NCBI GenBank assembly: GCA_037074705.1
Contig: CM073595.1
Location: 24,020,501 to 24,084,500, forward strand
DNA from: Zhengitettix transpicula
Lineage: Eukaryota; Arthropoda; Insecta; Orthoptera; Tetrigidae
Length of the DNA stretch: 64,000 nt
Reading direction: 5' to 3'
Numbering within the stretch: position 1 is the first letter of the stretch; every line of letters begins with the position of its first letter. Shown piece by piece: positions 11,880 through 25,200 of this stretch. The notes under the pieces were generated by a model. It had not been told where the DNA came from, ran no database searches, and saw only the letters and a program-made list of their open reading frames with translations. The position numbers and the translations under genes were made by a program.

Positions 11880-12095
11880 TTTTTTTAATTAAAACTTAAG
11901 GCGACTAGGTTGATGTCCCAATTTGTTCATCTCCTTGTCAATGTATTCAGTGTCGTTCTCTACTCTTTTCCTGTGAACACCGAGCATGCACAGACCTCTT
12001 AGCCTCGCGTCTCCCATCCACGTCTTGACACGTCGTAACGTACTCAATGTACGTTCAATGCTTCATGTTGTCGCTGAAATAGATCAATGGTAGAC
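11880..12095 (-). pseudogene. hAT transposase C-terminal fragment (- copy)
   Basis: On the minus strand this reads ISATT-stop-SIERTLSTLRRVKTW and then RLRGLCMLGVHRKRVEND, ending near SRLKF. This is the typical hAT C-terminal dimerisation region with one in-frame stop. It is nucleotide-similar to the remnant at 9270-9345, so the fragments belong to one family. No intact element is present. Confidence 0.6.
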
Positions 12096-12529
12096 GTGTC
12101 TTAACCCCCCACAGTGCTTGTTTCCTGGTCGCAAGAAACACGTGGTCTAAATTTGCTCCATGGGTGTATATTTGTATGTGGAACATACATACATACAAAC
12201 AAACAGTCTATTTTGTTTATTAGATTTTTAGTTAAGAAAAATTTAATTTAATAGAATCACAGAAGCACATTAGTGGGTTTGGGGTTGAGTTTCTTGAATC
12301 GTTTTATTAAATTTAAATAAACTTTTCTGATTTGGCCTAAAGGGTATGGTTATTTGGGCACTTCACCATGGGTCTTTTTTTCGTTTTAATCCTCTCTCCG
12401 TTTCTCACGGTTTTCGTTGATCCCATTTATTCCCTTAATACTAACGAATCTCAAAACGAATGAGAACTGTGTTCAAAGTGAGATTAAAGATTAGATTGTG
12501 TGCTGTTTATGTTGTCGACGCGAAGTAAA

Positions 12530-12613
12530 CTCTGGCGACTGCGGGCGCATGCGCGCCGGGAACGTCCCTTTTTAGAACATCAGAGTTCGGGCTGCGAGGA
12601 CGCCGCATCAAAG
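12530..12613 (+). promoter_or_regulatory. Candidate receptor first exon with NRF-1/Ewg-type site
   Basis: A GC- and CpG-rich island in AT-rich surroundings contains GCGCATGCGC (12545-12554), the palindromic core bound by NRF-1 and its insect orthologue Erect wing. It ends at a good donor, aaag/gtaaga (12613/12614). The first coding exon of the glutamate receptor begins with an acceptor (tattccag, exon from 14531) and 27 nt of 5'UTR, so an upstream non-coding exon must exist. This is the best candidate I see. The link is inferred; transcripts would decide. Confidence 0.45.
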
Positions 12614-14530
12614 GTAAGACGAAGGACGTATAAATTATTTATTCAATATTTTTGTTCACCTGATTTCGAGAAACTCTACCTTCAATCCACGAGCATTTAA
12701 GTACGAGTAGTAAATCGTACCAGTTTAATTGTTTGTGGATGTCCGCCGTCTATCTGATGAAACACGAACCCGTACGTCATTTTATTCGTTACAACGTTTT
12801 TTATGTCTTGTTATAGTTCTACGTAGCACGATACTCTGCGTCTGAAAGAAATCGGTTTTATTGCTCTACAGGGTTTGTCGTTATTCTCATCAATTTGTTC
12901 GTCCGTTGCTCAACTGGAAACTGCGAAATGACACGGTAGGTTTACGTAAACCAAAATTGCTCACTTTCGTCGGGAATCGAGTGAAATTATCGTGAATTAA
13001 ATTCGCTTTTACGCAGGTGAACTTCAATTGAGATTTATATTTCACAGTTCGCCATTTTTTAAATCATCTCAATATTGTTTATAGAGTCGCTTAAATATCA
13101 TTTCGTCATTTTGCGGAGCTGGGGAAAAAATATCTAAATAAATTTATTCACAACGCCGTTTATTTTAATTTAGAGTAAGAAAGAATCTACTATCGGAGGC
13201 CATGAAATGTTGACGTTCTTTAAATTCCTTTACGTTGAAATCATATTTCATTTCATTTTGCGTTAAAGCAATGTCCGTAGCAAGAAATACCCTCTTTTAG
13301 TTTAGGTTTTTCAAGGATATATTTCCAACAAGCTTAAATATTTGCATTAGTATTTTTAATGTCGGTTGTTTAACATTGGTTCGTTTCTCTTAACGACAAG
13401 AGAGACGACCTCATCTCTCAGAGCTACATCACAACTTGACGAGAAATTGCTGACAAAATTTCCGAATATAATAGACGGATTTTTGCTCTACCAGCTTTAT
13501 CAGAAATTAGACCGCTGTTATTAAAAATAGATGTGCTACAATGCGCGAGACAGATTTCCTCCAAGTAATGATGCTCTTGCGCAATATTTTTGTTTGCCTA
13601 TCATGAACAGAAAATACGAATTAGTAATTGCAGACGAGGAAAACTCTCTAAACGCAATTGTCTTTAAAGCGGATGAATCGTAGCGGAAATGAAATCCGAA
13701 ATAGTTATACAGCAAGGATCAATGCGGTTTTTCCGTCTTGGCTTCGGTTCGGTTTCCTAAAAATTGCCCACCCACGGGCTGAAAATGTTTTTAGAAAATA
13801 CGAGACGCTCGACACTTGGAATGTAGTTAACAAATGTCCCTGTGTGTTGTTACAGTCGAAATGTCGAAGCCGTCGGTCGGATCCGTGCAATATTTTGAGA
13901 CAAAACGGTCAAAAAAATGTCTCGTATGACGTTCACTGTCGTTTATTACATTTCTGTAACACGGAATTGTCATGAAGTGCTTCGTACCAGGTTGTAAATG
14001 TGAACTTATCTGAAGAAACATAATAAAATCCGCTCCTAACGATGACCTCATCCAAGCCTGGTCATCAATCGTCAATGATAAATGACATTACTGCAGCTAC
14101 GTGGACAATAATGTGTAACAACGTCACACGGATTTGATTCTACGGCACAAGGAAGAGCTTCAAGGTCGAATCGGCTCCCATTTGAAAACAGCTATAGTAA
14201 TTAACGTTGATAAAATGTATTTTAACCCTGCTCTGGTGCCACGATACGGTGGTTCGATTCCCCGCCTGAGATTTTACCAGCTTTCTCCTAATTGTTTTGA
14301 TGGAGTGTTAACGCAATTGTAACCTAGTCCTTATGAGAAAAACCCACATTCAACTACTGAGGCGCTAATGACCCCTAAAATGCCCTAATCACTAAAAGTA
14401 GCAAGTATCAAAACTTAACATTTAATGGCATTAGATATTATATAAGCATTTTCTTCTCAACTACTAAAATGATATAGTTCTTGTAAATACTAATGTAATG
14501 TATTTAATTGGGGTTGCTGATGTATTCCAG
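12614..14530. other. Non-coding stretch, probable first intron of the receptor
   Basis: I see no supported gene. Short overlapping frames on both strands at 13.66-14.08 kb look like chance. A B-box-like ggttcgattcc near 14250-14260 may mark a SINE remnant, but no A box is evident. Confidence 0.5.
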
Positions 14531-14557
14531 GAAAGCGGCGGACGCTACTAAGGAATA

Positions 14558-16233
14558 ATGTTAGGATTATTCCTAATCCTGTGTAGCGTAGCGACTGTAT
14601 TTCCTTTTCCAGAAGTTATAAATATTGGTAAGTGTAGGATATCACGAAATAATATTTGCACGATAGATTATCTATAAAATATTGTGTGACTTAAAATAGT
14701 GATAGTATTTTTCTGTTTGTAATTATACTAATATATATATATTGTAATATACACCCATGTTGGTAATAGTTTTAGTTTTCAAAATTTATGTAACTATAAA
14801 ATTTGTTTGGTTTGTGTGGTTTTAAAGACGCTTGAACAGCCGGCGTGTGTCGTGAGAAAGCTTGGATTTATAAAGTTCCAGGTCATGATTTGATATTTTT
14901 ATAGGATCTTAAGACGATATGTAGACGCGTATATCAGTCAAATGATGACGTTGGGCCGTGAGAAAATGAAAATTTGAACGTCTCATCACTGCGGGAAATC
15001 ATTTTGTCAGTTAAAGTTTTTAATTGACCAGCAGATTTTGGTCTAAGAGGATTTTAGCAGTTCAGCAGGAGAGTTGGGCCAAGGAGGATGTGGAATTTCG
15101 GCTGTGGAATTTTATTTGACCACCAGGACTAGACACAGGAGGGTGCTTTAGAGTTTAGCGAAAGATTTTGAAGAGGGAGGAAATATGTAAGATTTCGCGG
15201 TGACGTTGGGAGAGGGCAGAAAATAGTTAATATTGGTTACTGCATTTTGAACATTTTATAATAGCTGGTGTCGACAGTAGAATCATATTGTGGTCCGCTA
15301 ATACTTGTGATCACAACAACTAGTGTGTACGGTCGAAATATCTTGGCCTCTGGCGATAGTATTAGATTGCTATAACATTGACTGGTGTCCATGGGCGAAA
15401 CATATCGGGGTCCGTAGGCTGGATCCTCAATTGTCTGGAGCTTGTAACGGATTTAATTTGGAGTTGTTTGTTGAAGTGGGTGAATTTATGCAACAATTTT
15501 ATGCCCTGTTGAAATAATAAAAAGTTATCTGATTGGTGGTAATTGTTTGGTGTGCTAAAATTATGGAGTAATCAAGAATTGGTATTTTGAGTGATTATTT
15601 TGCAGTAGTAATAATTTATTGTAAATATTGTATAGTTTTTGTGTCGTGAAATTTTATATTGTATAATATTTAATTGGGGAATATTTTATAAGTTTTAATA
15701 TTTTCGTAAATTCAATTTTAAATATTTTCTTAATTTTAATTTTATTGTGATAAATTGAAAATAATTTAATAAAGAAAAGTATATTTCATTCCACGCTATG
15801 AGATATTTCATTTGTAAAAACAGCCACGGAAAATTTATATCATAAAATTGATATCAATGTATTAAATCTTGTATTAACTAAATTTCTGTTTTATCATTTT
15901 CAAACCTGTCAATAAAATTAGGCATCCGTATATCTTAAATTTTAAACATTTTGATGAAAACGAGTATTCAATTTAAGTTATATAAATTATTCAAATTGAA
16001 TATTACAGTACGTAACATTTAACATAACACGGCCATTTGTATTAATACTTAACACAAAATTTCGATTCTTACGAAGACATCCGAAAATGGCTTTATGCCT
16101 TGAAAGAGAAGGATTTTTTTTTCCGGTTTGGTATCGACAAACTGCCCGAGAAATGGAAAAAAGTTAGCGAGGGCCGGTACTTTGAATAAGAGTTTTTCTG
16201 AATAAAAAACAGCGGGTTTAAGCTTATACATAT

Positions 16234-16285
<52 letters not shown>

Positions 16286-19200
16286 GACTGTTTTATTACT
16301 AAAAGGGAAGCACCCTTAGGGATGGGGGTGGAGGTCCGTTACTTAAAAATAACGCAAAACCAACCGATATTGGAGTCAAATCCGGGGTTATGGATATCGC
16401 TGATTTCAATTAAGATATCCCGGGAAACGCCGAACACCCAGCTATTTTGTATAGAAGAATGTACCGGTGTTGTAATATTAATTGTGCCTTAATACTGCGT
16501 ATAATTTTCCGACATTACAACTGTAATGTTAGTATCTTCACCTACATTACGTAACATTTACTTTTTTTTAAAGGGGCATTGTTTCACGAAGAAGACAGCC
16601 AGCAAGAGCAAGTGTTTCTCTATGCTGTGGAGAGATTCAATTTGAAGGAAGCTAAGCAATATGGTCATCGCCTTCAGGCATTCGTTCAGCACGTGGAGGA
16701 ACATCATATAATTCAAGTAGATCAGACTGGTGTGTAATTTTTACCTTGTGTAATGAGTATCGCGCACTTGAGATCTAGGCATCTCATAGTCTGATCTTTA
16801 GACTATTGTTACATTCATTTTATTACCATTTTTTAGTTTAGAAACTATACTTATGGCTGCCAATAGTCTCAAGACACACTTCTTTTGTGTTCCAAATAAT
16901 TTTTTTTGTTATAATTTTTTTGCAGTTTGTGGGTTGTTGACAGAAAATGTATTGTCAATTTTCGGACCCAAGCCTAGTTCAACGGCTGAACAAGTGCAAT
17001 CTATTTGTGACACAGTTGAAATTCCTCACATAGAGGCACGCTGGAATACAAAACAACGCCGACAAGATATCGCTCTTAATCTTTACCCCCATCCAAAAGC
17101 ACTGTCAAGGGTAAATATTCAATTATTCAAGTTTGATTTATTGTATATATATATATATAAATATAAATATATCTATATCTATATATATATATATATATAT
17201 ATAGGAGGACGTTCCTAAATCATTCGGTACCCAATGATCCGGAATGTACGCCTCTGTCGCGCACAAAAATAGTGCAATGAGCATTGCCCACAATTAATTA
17301 GACACATTTCCGCCGTGCAGATAAAAAAAATTGCACAAAATATTACACATAGGCAGAGTATATCATGAATTTTAATTAATAATTTCAAAGTGTAATTCTA
17401 ATGGCTTATATTATACATATAATACTGTAGTAAACAATACGAAAAGTTTCTTAAATAATATAAATTAATAAATAATAGAAGTAACCGGTATAAAATTGCA
17501 TGTAATAATAATAAAAATGATAAAGTTTTATCAATTATAATTATAAATACTAAATAACGAGGCAAGTAAAAATATAAATTATTACAGAAAATATGTTGAT
17601 ACATGGACAGGAAATTTTATTTATTTTTCGCTTTAGATTTCGTTATATGGCGTGTATAAGCCGCACCTGAATATTTTGGGATTTCTTTTCTTCTGAATTC
17701 CGCCGTAGACTCAAAGTAGCTTCGTTCTGTTATACATCCTAAAGCCGCGTCTACACCGGAGTTGTCAACAACGTTGCCGACAAATTTTGACATCTCTTAG
17801 AAAAATTCTAGAGCATTTTCTAGCAATAATGTTTTAGTTTCGTCAACATTCCCTTAGGCTGTCGGAAAAGAACCAAGAATGTTGCCAACAGTGTTGGCGG
17901 GTCTTGTTGTCAACTTTAGTTCCTCAACATTGTTGTTGACATTTGGTGTAAACGCGACGATGAATAGATACCTTAAACTATTTTGATCACATTTGAATGC
18001 TATAAGGTTACTAATGTTTTATACTGGTTAATTGCCCTAAACTAAAGGGTGTTTACCGCATTTAATTTTAAAAATTCCGAGTGCAAGCCGCACCCGATTT
18101 TCCCTACCTATTCTTTGCAATAAAAGTGTCGTCTATACACACGTAATTACGGTATATTTTTGACATCTCAAGTGTAGAATAAATAATGTTTCGTTCCATG
18201 TTTGAGTTTTATTTCTATAATAATTTGTATCTTTACTTGTCTATTTATTTTGTACTTACACTCTTAATAATTATAAATCACAAAATCTTTATATTACTTT
18301 ATACTGTTATTATTATTTACTAACAATAACACTCAAAATTATTCATTTATATTAATTAAAAAGACTTTCCAATTGTTTACTACAATATTATTTAAGAAAT
18401 TACCATTTTCTTTGGAGAATGTATGGGCATATATTTTTTTTTTTAAAAAAACTGGGTATCATATATATATATATATGTATATATTTTATATAAAACCCTC
18501 TTTCAATATATTGAATCAAATGAGATTAGTATGGCGGATCGAATTTATTCGCCTGGTGTTCAAAATATGTCGAACCTCACGCCGAAAGTCTCCACTGGGT
18601 TTGCTGAAAAGTAATGCCTCCATTTTTTTTTTCATTTCAATATCAGTTGTGGTATTACATGTCATGCACATTACTCGGTAAACTTTCCCGCTTCGACAAG
18701 TTGCAACCCTCTGCCTTGAGAGGGCTCCGAATTGTAGCGCGTAACATGACCTTGTGTAACGTAACTATGTCGGTGCGTATTCGAGTTTTTTTTTGTACAC
18801 TTGTGTGTAAAATCGATACGATCATGCATTAATTGAACGGCTGTATTCTAATAATTTCTTTCTTTTTTTACGCACAGGATCCAAATATATTAATTACATT
18901 TCATATCCATCATCTTATTTGAAATAATATCTTACCTTAAATAACAATGTATCTCACTGAAATACTTAATATGCAAAATGACCAGATGTATGCTAAATAT
19001 AAATTTTTATACTTGTATCATGGTACATGCACTAAAAACACGCATAAATATTTTATTGCACAGGTTTATGCCGACACTGTCATGGCATGGAAATGGAAAA
19101 GTTTTACAATACTTTTCCAAAATGATGAAAGTCTGATCAGACTCAATCATGTTTTAAAAATGTATGGGCCAAAAGGATACACAGTTACAGTTCGTCATCT

Positions 19201-22200
19201 CGATGACATTACAAATTTCAGGTAAACAATACGCAGTAAAAAATACTACGCATTTTTTTTTCACATGTACCGAATGTGGTAGTCTTGAAAGTTTGTCATA
19301 ACCAATGGGAATCACAGTTTAAATGCATGTAAATAATTTATCTTTAAAAAATAATATAATTTTCTTTGAAATAGAATGCTCAGTTTTCTTCCAGGCCAGT
19401 TTTACGAAGAGTCAAACATTCTGGCGAAACTAATTTCGTACTGGATTGTGATATTGAGCACTTAGCTGAAGTGCTAAAACAGGCGCAACAAGTCGGCTTA
19501 ATGACCGACGAATATAGCTTCATCATTACGTCAATGGTCAGAAACAATTTTTTAAGAATAGAATTTCATAATTATTATTATTATGTTTTAATTACTAAGC
19601 TTACTTACAGGATATACATACAATTGATTTGGAACCATTTCAACATGGCGGCATAAACATTACTGGCTTTCGATTAGTCAATGCGTCAAGTGAATATGTT
19701 CAGAATACGGTTAATTCTTGGAAAGTCATCGAGCTCAATAAAACGTATGCTGGCCCAATTGAACCTGATAAACTTATGGTGAGATTTATATTATGAATAT
19801 ATATATATGAATTTTGCCGTTTTTAAAATGCTAGATTTATGAGGGACGCCTGAAACTATAGATATATTTTAGTAATTCCATTAGTACTCGCTTGAAGATA
19901 TACGATAGATCATAAGTGAAATTACAGATAGTTACCTCATCTTATGGTACGTGAAAAACAAACAAAAACATTTTTTTCTGTAAAATATACCTAAGAATCG
20001 AATATAATAATTACAGCCTAAAATACAATTAAATAACACTGAACACACGTAAAACGGAGTACTGTTTGATATTTGCAGAGTATGTTTACAATTCATCATA
20101 ACAAATAATTATTTAAACACCAAAAAGACGATCACTGAACAAAATAAATGTGAAACTACACACAGAGAGAAAAAGAATTTTATACTGAGTAACACAAAGC
20201 GCTAAGAAGCACACACACATACACAAGGGACGGACAAGTCACTTCTAGGAGCTGAACGATGAGAAATAGAGAAATTCCGTGGTCACTCCAGCCCTTGTAA
20301 GAAGGAAAGAAAAGAGAAGGCAAAACGGAAGAAAATATATGCAAGTCATGAAATAGAATATTTTACAAAGCAACACTTGCAAACTTTTACTGAAAAAATA
20401 ATTTCAACTAATAAGGGAACGCTCAAGAAACTACTGTACTGAGTAAAACCCCAGCGCCTTTCAATAAAATATTCTTACACTGATTCCCTAACTCTTGTAT
20501 TTATTATTGTTCTTCACCTCTGGAGGAAGACTATTGTATAAAATTACTGTTTGGTGAATACAGGCAATGCGATCACAATCAAATTTTACAATATGAGGGA
20601 GGGGGGGGCTGCATCCGCACTTTCTGCTGACTATACAAACCTCGGTAATGTTTATAACTCAATTACCTCAATAACATAGGCATTTGTTAAATAATGACAA
20701 ATAACTGGCAAAAAATGTTTATTTCATTCCTTACTAATGTGAAAAAATATTTAACTTTCTGTACTGTAATGACGCTTAATATTAATTGCCTGGTTTGCTA
20801 GAAATTTGCACAGTTGGAACCTAACTAGGGTCATGACGCAGTGAATGAAAGTGACTACCCCACCCGCCATGGTTATGGCTTTTAAACGCGCGGGGAAGTT
20901 GAGGTCTGCGACATAAAATGTTAACTGTCGTCTGCGGGCTGGTTTACGCTGAGCTAACTTGAAGTATTATAGGGCTGCATTGTTGAAGTTAGGTGACAGA
21001 GATGGAGAAGATTCATAATGGCCTTGTAGAGTAGAATGAGAAGGCTTTGTTTAATCTAGTTACTAGCAGTTCATATGATGATATGATATGATTATTACGA
21101 GCAGAATTTATGGAAGTTTAAAAATAATGGGAAGGGTATCTGGTTGCCACTTGAGTCAAGAGTTTAATCGAAAGTCGCTCCGCAGTCTTTCCAAGTTTCT
21201 GACTTCAATACAAGTTTTTTCCGATAATTTTAATCACAACGGTCGTAACACTGATTTAGGAACAATTTAATTCCCAATAAAATTGTGTGTGGCCCTCTCT
21301 GACGTTTCTTTAAGGAACAGCGGCTGCTATGATAAATGTATATGAGATTAAAGTGCCTCCATTCATGTAATATTTTCGATTTCTTCTTCAGAACAAATTG
21401 GTGCACAAGCAGTTAATGTGACTTATCCGTCAGCCATTTTCCTTTTAAGTATTAACGATAAAAATTGTGCTTCTAAGTATCCTACGATTTTGCAATTAAA
21501 GGATTTGTTTATATATATTTTTTAGGTTGAATCTGCTTTAATTTATGATGCTGTTCAGTTGCTTGGAGCTAATGTCAGAGATTTAATAGGTCTGAAAATT
21601 AAAGACAGCCCGCTAAACTGTAATACATCTTGGGGCCACGGCTACTCATTCATCAACTTAATGAGGGATGTAAGTTATTATAAACCTATTATTAAAATAC
21701 CTAATTGAATAATCATGAGAAACACCAGCCTATTGGTCAGAAAAAATATCAAATTTAAAACATAATTGACATACACGTTTCACCCCTAATTGAGACCTCT
21801 TCAGGTGTACAATTTCAATTAAATTCTGTTATATTTATTACATAAAAGTTTAGATAAATTTCCAATTTTCGGTCGCAACGTGTATACAAACTGCACGTTA
21901 GAAACTTATGTTACTCTAAATTTTTATATAACAAATATAATGTGATTTAATTTAAATTCTACATAAGAAGAGGTCTTAATCAGGCTGAAACGTTGAAATA
22001 TATAATGTTTTACATTTGATAATAATTTTTTCTGTTTAATAGGCAGGTGTTTTAAACATTTATTTAAAAAGAAGTTAGATAATTAAATTAATAATTACAA
22101 TTATGTACCTTAACAATTTTACGGAATTAAATTTATTTTCGCGTAATTTTTTGCCGATAATCCGCTAATCTAAAGATAGATATCCTGGCCTGTTTTCAAG

Positions 22201-25200
22201 GGGATTTTGTCTTTGCCCACAATACATTATTTCTGTAATGCTACATGTGTTTCAACTATTTGAAACAATATTTTCACGAGAATTTTGAATATTTAAAATG
22301 ATAGATTTATGAGCGACATATGCCAAATATATATATATATATATATATTAAAAATACAATACAATTTGTTCCATTTGGAGATTTTTCACTAAAATTATCT
22401 GAGACAATTAGAGAAAATAATCATAATTGCTTTTTTTAACTAACTCGTGGTCTTGTTTTGTTTGTTCTACGTTTCAGAGAAATACAATCATTCATGGTTT
22501 GACTGGTATTATAAATTTTGACTACGAGGGATTTCGAACTGACTTTGAACTGGAAATTGTAGAAGTGAAAGAAGATGGCCTGAAGTCAGTAGGTGTTTGG
22601 AATTCATCAACTGGACTCAGGCTTAAGCGAGAACAAAAGCAACCGGAGGTTAAACTAGAGGAAAGCCTTCAAAACAGAACCTTGATTGTTCTAACAGCTA
22701 TTGTGAGTATCTAAAATGGTTCTTATATTGACATTATGGTTTATTTTTGGTAATGATGTTAATTGACAAGTGGTGGATGGTGCATATGTGATCATGTGTT
22801 TCATCACATAAATAAATTTAGGAAGAATTAATTTTTCTTAATTATTTAATGTTTGGCTAAGTTTCACTTAAAGCACATCTCAAGTCATATTCCACATTGA
22901 GATTTCTGGTCTTTGTTTTTACTTTTTCTAAAGTTGAGAAACCACTCTCAAATCTGTAAGCGGTAGCAAATGATATTAACATTCTTAGAGCTCTGCCAGG
23001 TAATACGGGATATTCAGTACCTACATTTTGCCAATATCAGGGCTTAAAGAGTGTGTGAAGCGTCCTTGGAATAGAATGTTGATGATTCAATGAATGTCAT
23101 TCTTACGTGCTCCTCCCCCTCAACTTAACCACCCCTGGGTGAGTTTGTTCATGATTAATATCGATGCTTTCTTTTGTACATCTTGGCCACGTTTTTTGCT
23201 ACACCCTGGGAAATATTTTGAATTAAAATGGTACAAACAGTGCACCTAGTAACCATTTGTGTGGTGTGTGAAAATCCCATACCATTTGTTGTTCCTTATT
23301 AATTATAGTCTGATGCAATTCTGAAGGCTGCTGGCACAGAGCAGAGTGTAATAATGAGATATAATTGAAAATGATTGGGTTTTTATAAAATTATGCTTAA
23401 GGGACCAGATGAAGGTCAAGATGCATTAACAACAGGGTCTTCCCCATCTACCCTGTATATTTTTGTAATTTGATGTGCAGGGAAGGATCATTTAGTTTCA
23501 TTTTCCTTACTTTTATACTCAACTTTGATTTTTTGGTTTATTCTGTCTTTCTTGGTAATTTTCTTTCTGCTTTTCCACTTCTGTATTCCTTACTGATTTG
23601 TGATTTTCATTTATTTTTTTTACTCATACAAGGAATTATCCAATTAACATTTACAATAATATTCTACTTGTCAGTACAGTCCGTAATCAATCACTGCACT
23701 CTTCAGCTGCCTTTTCTTGAGTCAATGTCATAGCTCAAAGTCAACATGTTATGTTGCCAGCTGGTTCTCATTCTTAAATTATTCATCTATTTTCTCTTGC
23801 ATTATTACTCAACCATTTCCTCTGTATGGATTGCATCTATATTTTCTGCACTGACTAAGCTGATCTTCAGAAACTTAACAAACCTCTATAATTCAAACCA
23901 TAATTGGATGCTTTAAACATGAATATCATCACTGGACTGCTCAAGTGAGGAAGGGATGGCTTCCTAATGAGCAATCCGCCAAGCAAATTTCATCTGGCTA
24001 TACGGACAATAAAAGACTGGTATTTTTATTGTTCGCATTGCTTGAAAATTGCATATTGATTACAGAATTATTCTACACTATTATGCACTTGAATTAAACT
24101 GTTTTTGAAAATAAATACTATTTTACTTTAATGGAACAAGTCTTTTACCTGACTTTCTTACAATTTAAAATAATAAAATATTCCATATCTGCAAATAGAA
24201 GCTGATTTTATAATCTAATGATTCATTTTCTTGCAGAGTAAGCCTTATGGAATGAGAAAAGATTCGAGTAAAACTCTGAAAGGGAATGATAGATTTGAAG
24301 GATTTGGAATAGATCTCATCCATGAAATATCTGTTATGTTGGGATTCAATTATACATTTGAACTACAACTGAATAGCAAGTATGGTTCTCTTGACAATTT
24401 AACAGGAAAATGGGATGGAATGATCGCTGAACTTCTTGAATGGGTAAGTTCTTCTTCTGAGTCTCAAAAATACTTTTGCAGTAATTCTAGTATTTTTTTA
24501 TAATAGCAACTTTCTTAACTTAAATAATGTAAATATCAGTACTGATATAATACATAGAAGATACAAATCTTTTCATATATACGATAACCTTTACATACTT
24601 TATGTTACTTGATCTTATATATCATATGTGAGCTGGTTGCCCCGCTTTGCTAAAACAAAGAATTGGATGACTGAACTAAAGGTTTATCTGGCGGAAAACT
24701 TTTTTACTCCATTAAAAATACCTAGAATCTATAAGACTTAAAATATTGTGATTACTTGAATTAAGTTATAATATTGGTTTTAATTTATGTACAACCTACT
24801 TCTTGTAACAAGAATATCAGGATGAATACAAATCAATCAACCAGTAGAATAAAGTAGTAATAATCCAATTATTGTAGGGTTAATTGGATTAAGGTTTGAA
24901 ACTCACTCATTTAAGTGTTCTGTTTCTTTCTTATCAGAGGGCAGATTTAGCTATTACAGATCTTACGATTTCTGCAGAAAGAGAAAGAGCAGTGGATTTT
25001 ACTATGCCGTTTATGAATCTTGGTAAGTACTATCACTAGTTGATGATGATAACTCAAATATTGATTAGTATAATAAATCCTAAACATTTGCAGTAATTGT
25101 TATTTTATTGATAAAACCAACCAAAGCTTCTCTGAAAATTTTTCATTCATGGACCATTTTCTCTGGATGTATGGCTGGTGCTGTTTGTTGTAATGAATCT

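Larger units (their letters stand above)
14558..22702 (+). other. Receptor exons 1-8: signal peptide and amino-terminal domain
   Basis: Residues 1-416. About the first 17 residues form a hydrophobic signal peptide. The remainder is the periplasmic-binding-protein-like ATD that governs subunit assembly. [20 protein letters not shown] marks its start and ends in the linker [16 protein letters not shown] that leads into S1. Several NxS/T sequons fit an extracellular domain. Confidence 0.85.

Noticed and set aside
13658..14075. Overlapping frames on + and - strands
   Set aside because: No recognisable domain, no splice logic with the receptor gene; antisense overlap suggests chance.
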